Source: Planctomycetota bacterium
GTDB taxonomy: Bacteria > Planctomycetota > Phycisphaerae > UBA1845 > Fen-1342
Direction: 5' to 3'
Assembly: GCA_030616465.1 (NCBI GenBank)
Contig: JAUWXH010000006.1
Coordinates: 1 to 15,539 of the forward strand
Length of the DNA stretch: 15,539 nt
A model generated the notes under the pieces. It saw only the letters and a program-made list of their open reading frames with translations. It was not told where the DNA came from and ran no database searches. Shown one piece after another: positions 14,308 to 15,539 of the stretch; position 1 is the first letter of the stretch, and each line of letters opens with the position of its first letter. Position numbers and translations under genes: made by a program.

Positions 14308-15339
14308 TTACAGTCCGATACGATCACCGATCGCCGCTACGCGGAAACCCGCACGCTCGATCTGCCGGCATGCGGGACTGCCCGATCGTAGAGCGGGATT
14401 CGTGTGATTCAGATGGATGAACCGGATCTTGGCTCGCTCGGCACGCGGGAGAGCTTCGAAGCGCTTCATGCTCTCCTCGATGAACGGATGTGGGATGTCG
14501 GCCATGCTGCGGCCCGGGATCTCGCCGTCTGCGAAGAACGTGCCGTCCAGGTAGGCGACGTCCGCCTCGGCGATGAACTTTTCGATGGACCGGCCCCAGC
14601 GCTCCCACTTGTCGATGTCCGGGATGTACAGCACCGAGCGGTTGGGCCCCTCGATCCGGAACCCGACCGTCTCGGAGTATTCGTCGCGATGCGGTACCAG
14701 TATCGGCGTAGCGGTCAAACGGTGGTTGAGCGCCACCGGCTCGTCGGCACGCATGCTGCGCAGATCGATGTTCCCGAGCCGCACCAGTTGATCCCACGGC
14801 CCATTGCGTGAAAGAAACTCGCGCATGCGCCGCATGGCGTACACCGGGACCTTCCGCGCGCCGATCGCCTCCCGCCCGAGGTACATGAGGCCGGTGTAGT
14901 GGCCGATGTGCGCGTGCGTAAGCAGAATCCCCGCGAGGCCCGGAGCGGATGAGGGTGGCATGAGTTCGTCGAGCGCGCGGAGCTGTTGGGGGAGATCCGG
15001 TGTCGCATCAAACAGCCAGCGCTCTCTCGTGGCTGGGTCGATAACGGCGACGCAGGACGCCCCGCAGCGTTGTGACGAATCGCGCCAGGCCCTTGCGCAG
15101 CATTCCCGTTGGCAGCCGGCCTGCGGATAGCCGCCATCCTGCGCGACGCCGAGCACGACCAGATAAGGTCCGGTGTGCTGGTCCAGCGATTCTTGCGCCG
15201 CGTGAGATCGGCCATAATGCCCTGCGGTGCAAGCTGTTATGCCGAGTCTCAGCAACGCGGGAGGCAAGATGGCCAAGCACGAGCATCCGCCCAGAATCCA
15301 CCTTCCTCGCGGTTGGCCGCGGCGTGTCAAGTCGGCCAT
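14308..15339 (-). CDS. PqqB-like metallo-beta-lactamase-fold hydrolase
   Basis: The product is 343 residues if started at ATG 15339. The core from about 59 matches the PqqB-like branch of the metallo-beta-lactamase fold: LGVAQDGGYPQAGC with a Cys cluster (C76, C80, C81) like the zinc-binding Cys of PqqB, THAHIGH (141-147), H217, D241, D265, H284 and the C-terminal HLNHTNP (309-315). These are the expected metal ligands, so it is probably an active metalloenzyme. Many such proteins occur without a pqq operon, so a role in pyrroloquinoline quinone synthesis cannot be assumed and none of those genes is nearby. The apparent N-terminus (basic residues 6-13, hydrophobic 15-34, Cys37) looks like a lipoprotein signal, but its DNA is shared antisense with the transposase gene and there is no ribosome binding site before 15339. 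The true start may have been lost. Confidence 0.82.
   Translation of the reverse strand: MADLTRRGQPRGRWILGGCSCLAILPPALLRLGITACTAGHYGRSHAAQESLDQHTGPYLVVLGVAQDGGYPQAGCQRECCARAWRDSSQRCGASCVAVIDPATRERWLFDATPDLPQQLRALDELMPPSSAPGLAGILLTHAHIGHYTGLMYLGREAIGARKVPVYAMRRMREFLSRNGPWDQLVRLGNIDLRSMRADEPVALNHRLTATPILVPHRDEYSETVGFRIEGPNRSVLYIPDIDKWERWGRSIEKFIAEADVAYLDGTFFADGEIPGRSMADIPHPFIEESMKRFEALPRAERAKIRFIHLNHTNPALRSGSPACRQIERAGFRVAAIGDRIGL
15259..15264 (+). promoter_or_regulatory. Ribosome binding site of the transposase gene
   Basis: GGGAGG lies 4 nt before ATG 15269 on the plus strand. It supports this start for the edge-truncated transposase and lies antisense within the PqqB-like gene. Confidence 0.6.
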
Positions 15340-15539
15340 GCTGCACGTCGTCGCGTTGGCCCAATGCGCCGTGGCCTTCACCCGCAGTTGGGCGGTCGAC
15401 GGTCGCATCACCCGCGTGCGGCTCAAGGCTGAAAACGCCGAGCTCCAGCAACAGGTGGCGTTGCTCAGAGAGGAGATGCGCATCAAGGACGCGCGCATGA
15501 AGCGGGTCGACTCGCAGAGACGGCCGCACTATGTGCCGA
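15269..15539 (+). CDS. Transposase/integrase N-terminus (cut by window end)
   Basis: Ninety codons are visible from ATG 15269 and the frame is open at the right edge. The N-terminus has WPRRVKSAMLHVVALAQ (about residues 16-32), then a helical segment with LKAENAELQQQVALLREE (about 54-71), followed by RIKDARMKRV and RRPHYVP. This order matches, as I recall the family, the start of DDE-type integrase-core transposases frequent in planctomycetes, where RPHY-P leads into a helix-turn-helix and then the catalytic core. The core itself is outside the window, so activity cannot be judged. The gene is divergent from and overlaps the PqqB-like gene by 71 bp. Confidence 0.75.
   Translation, partial: MAKHEHPPRIHLPRGWPRRVKSAMLHVVALAQCAVAFTRSWAVDGRITRVRLKAENAELQQQVALLREEMRIKDARMKRVDSQRRPHYVP

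Noticed and set aside
13989..14420. 143-codon plus-strand gene
   Set aside because: No ribosome binding site or domain, and its 3' third is antisense to the conserved C-terminus of the PqqB-like gene.
15195..15339. Similar strings at 15195-15214 and 15318-15339 as a target-site duplication or terminal repeat
   Set aside because: They share only a short GTCGGCCAT-like core with several differences; too short and imperfect to support a repeat.
15340..15498. PqqB-like gene start at 15498
   Set aside because: These codons are the antisense of conserved transposase sequence and add no plausible signal or domain.

Overview
The window looks like chromosomal DNA of a high-GC bacterium. I infer Planctomycetota, probably a Phycisphaerae-like lineage. 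The signs are Thr-Gln-Pro linkers in secreted proteins, a collagen-like lipoprotein, a transposase N-terminus of the type common in planctomycetes, many dispersed palindromes, and long secreted proteins in one co-directional run. No phylogenetic marker gene is present, so the placement is inference.

Layout. From 12452 down to the left edge, one minus-strand operon encodes eight exported amidohydrolase-superfamily proteins with nine amidohydrolase domains. In transcription order I call them A1 (12452-10989), A2 (10992-9820), A3 (9823-8243), A4 (8175-6793), A5 (6796-3854, two domains), A6 (3840-2563), A7 (2551-1154) and A8 (1154 to beyond base 1, C-terminus missing). Four of the seven junctions overlap (GTGA, ATGA, GTGA, TAATG) and the others are 11, 13 and 67 nt apart. 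A sigma70-like promoter overlapped by a 19-bp palindromic operator candidate lies just upstream of A1.

The central observation is that these paralogs keep the N-terminal and C-terminal composite-domain signatures of the imidazolonepropionase-like/prolidase-like amidohydrolases, but most have lost catalytic metal ligands. Only A6 keeps the full set (HxH, Lys, two later His, Asp). The C-terminal domain of A5 keeps HxH but lacks the later His. The other seven domains have a broken HxH. The operon therefore seems to make one intact enzyme with a family of secreted pseudo-enzymes, some membrane-anchored. A shared heteromeric envelope complex is a reasonable hypothesis, not something the sequence proves. 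Repeats (palindromes and 8-bp tandem units) are concentrated at gene junctions and, in three genes, lie in frame between the start codon and the signal-peptide core.

Upstream of the operon, on the same strand, are a collagen-like lipoprotein gene (13916-12870) with its own promoter, strong ribosome binding site and a hairpin terminator, and a PqqB-like metallo-beta-lactamase-fold gene (15339-14308). At the right edge, a plus-strand transposase/integrase gene begins at 15269 and leaves the window. Its 5' end overlaps, head to head, the apparent signal-peptide coding region of the PqqB-like gene, which suggests a mobile-element insertion there.
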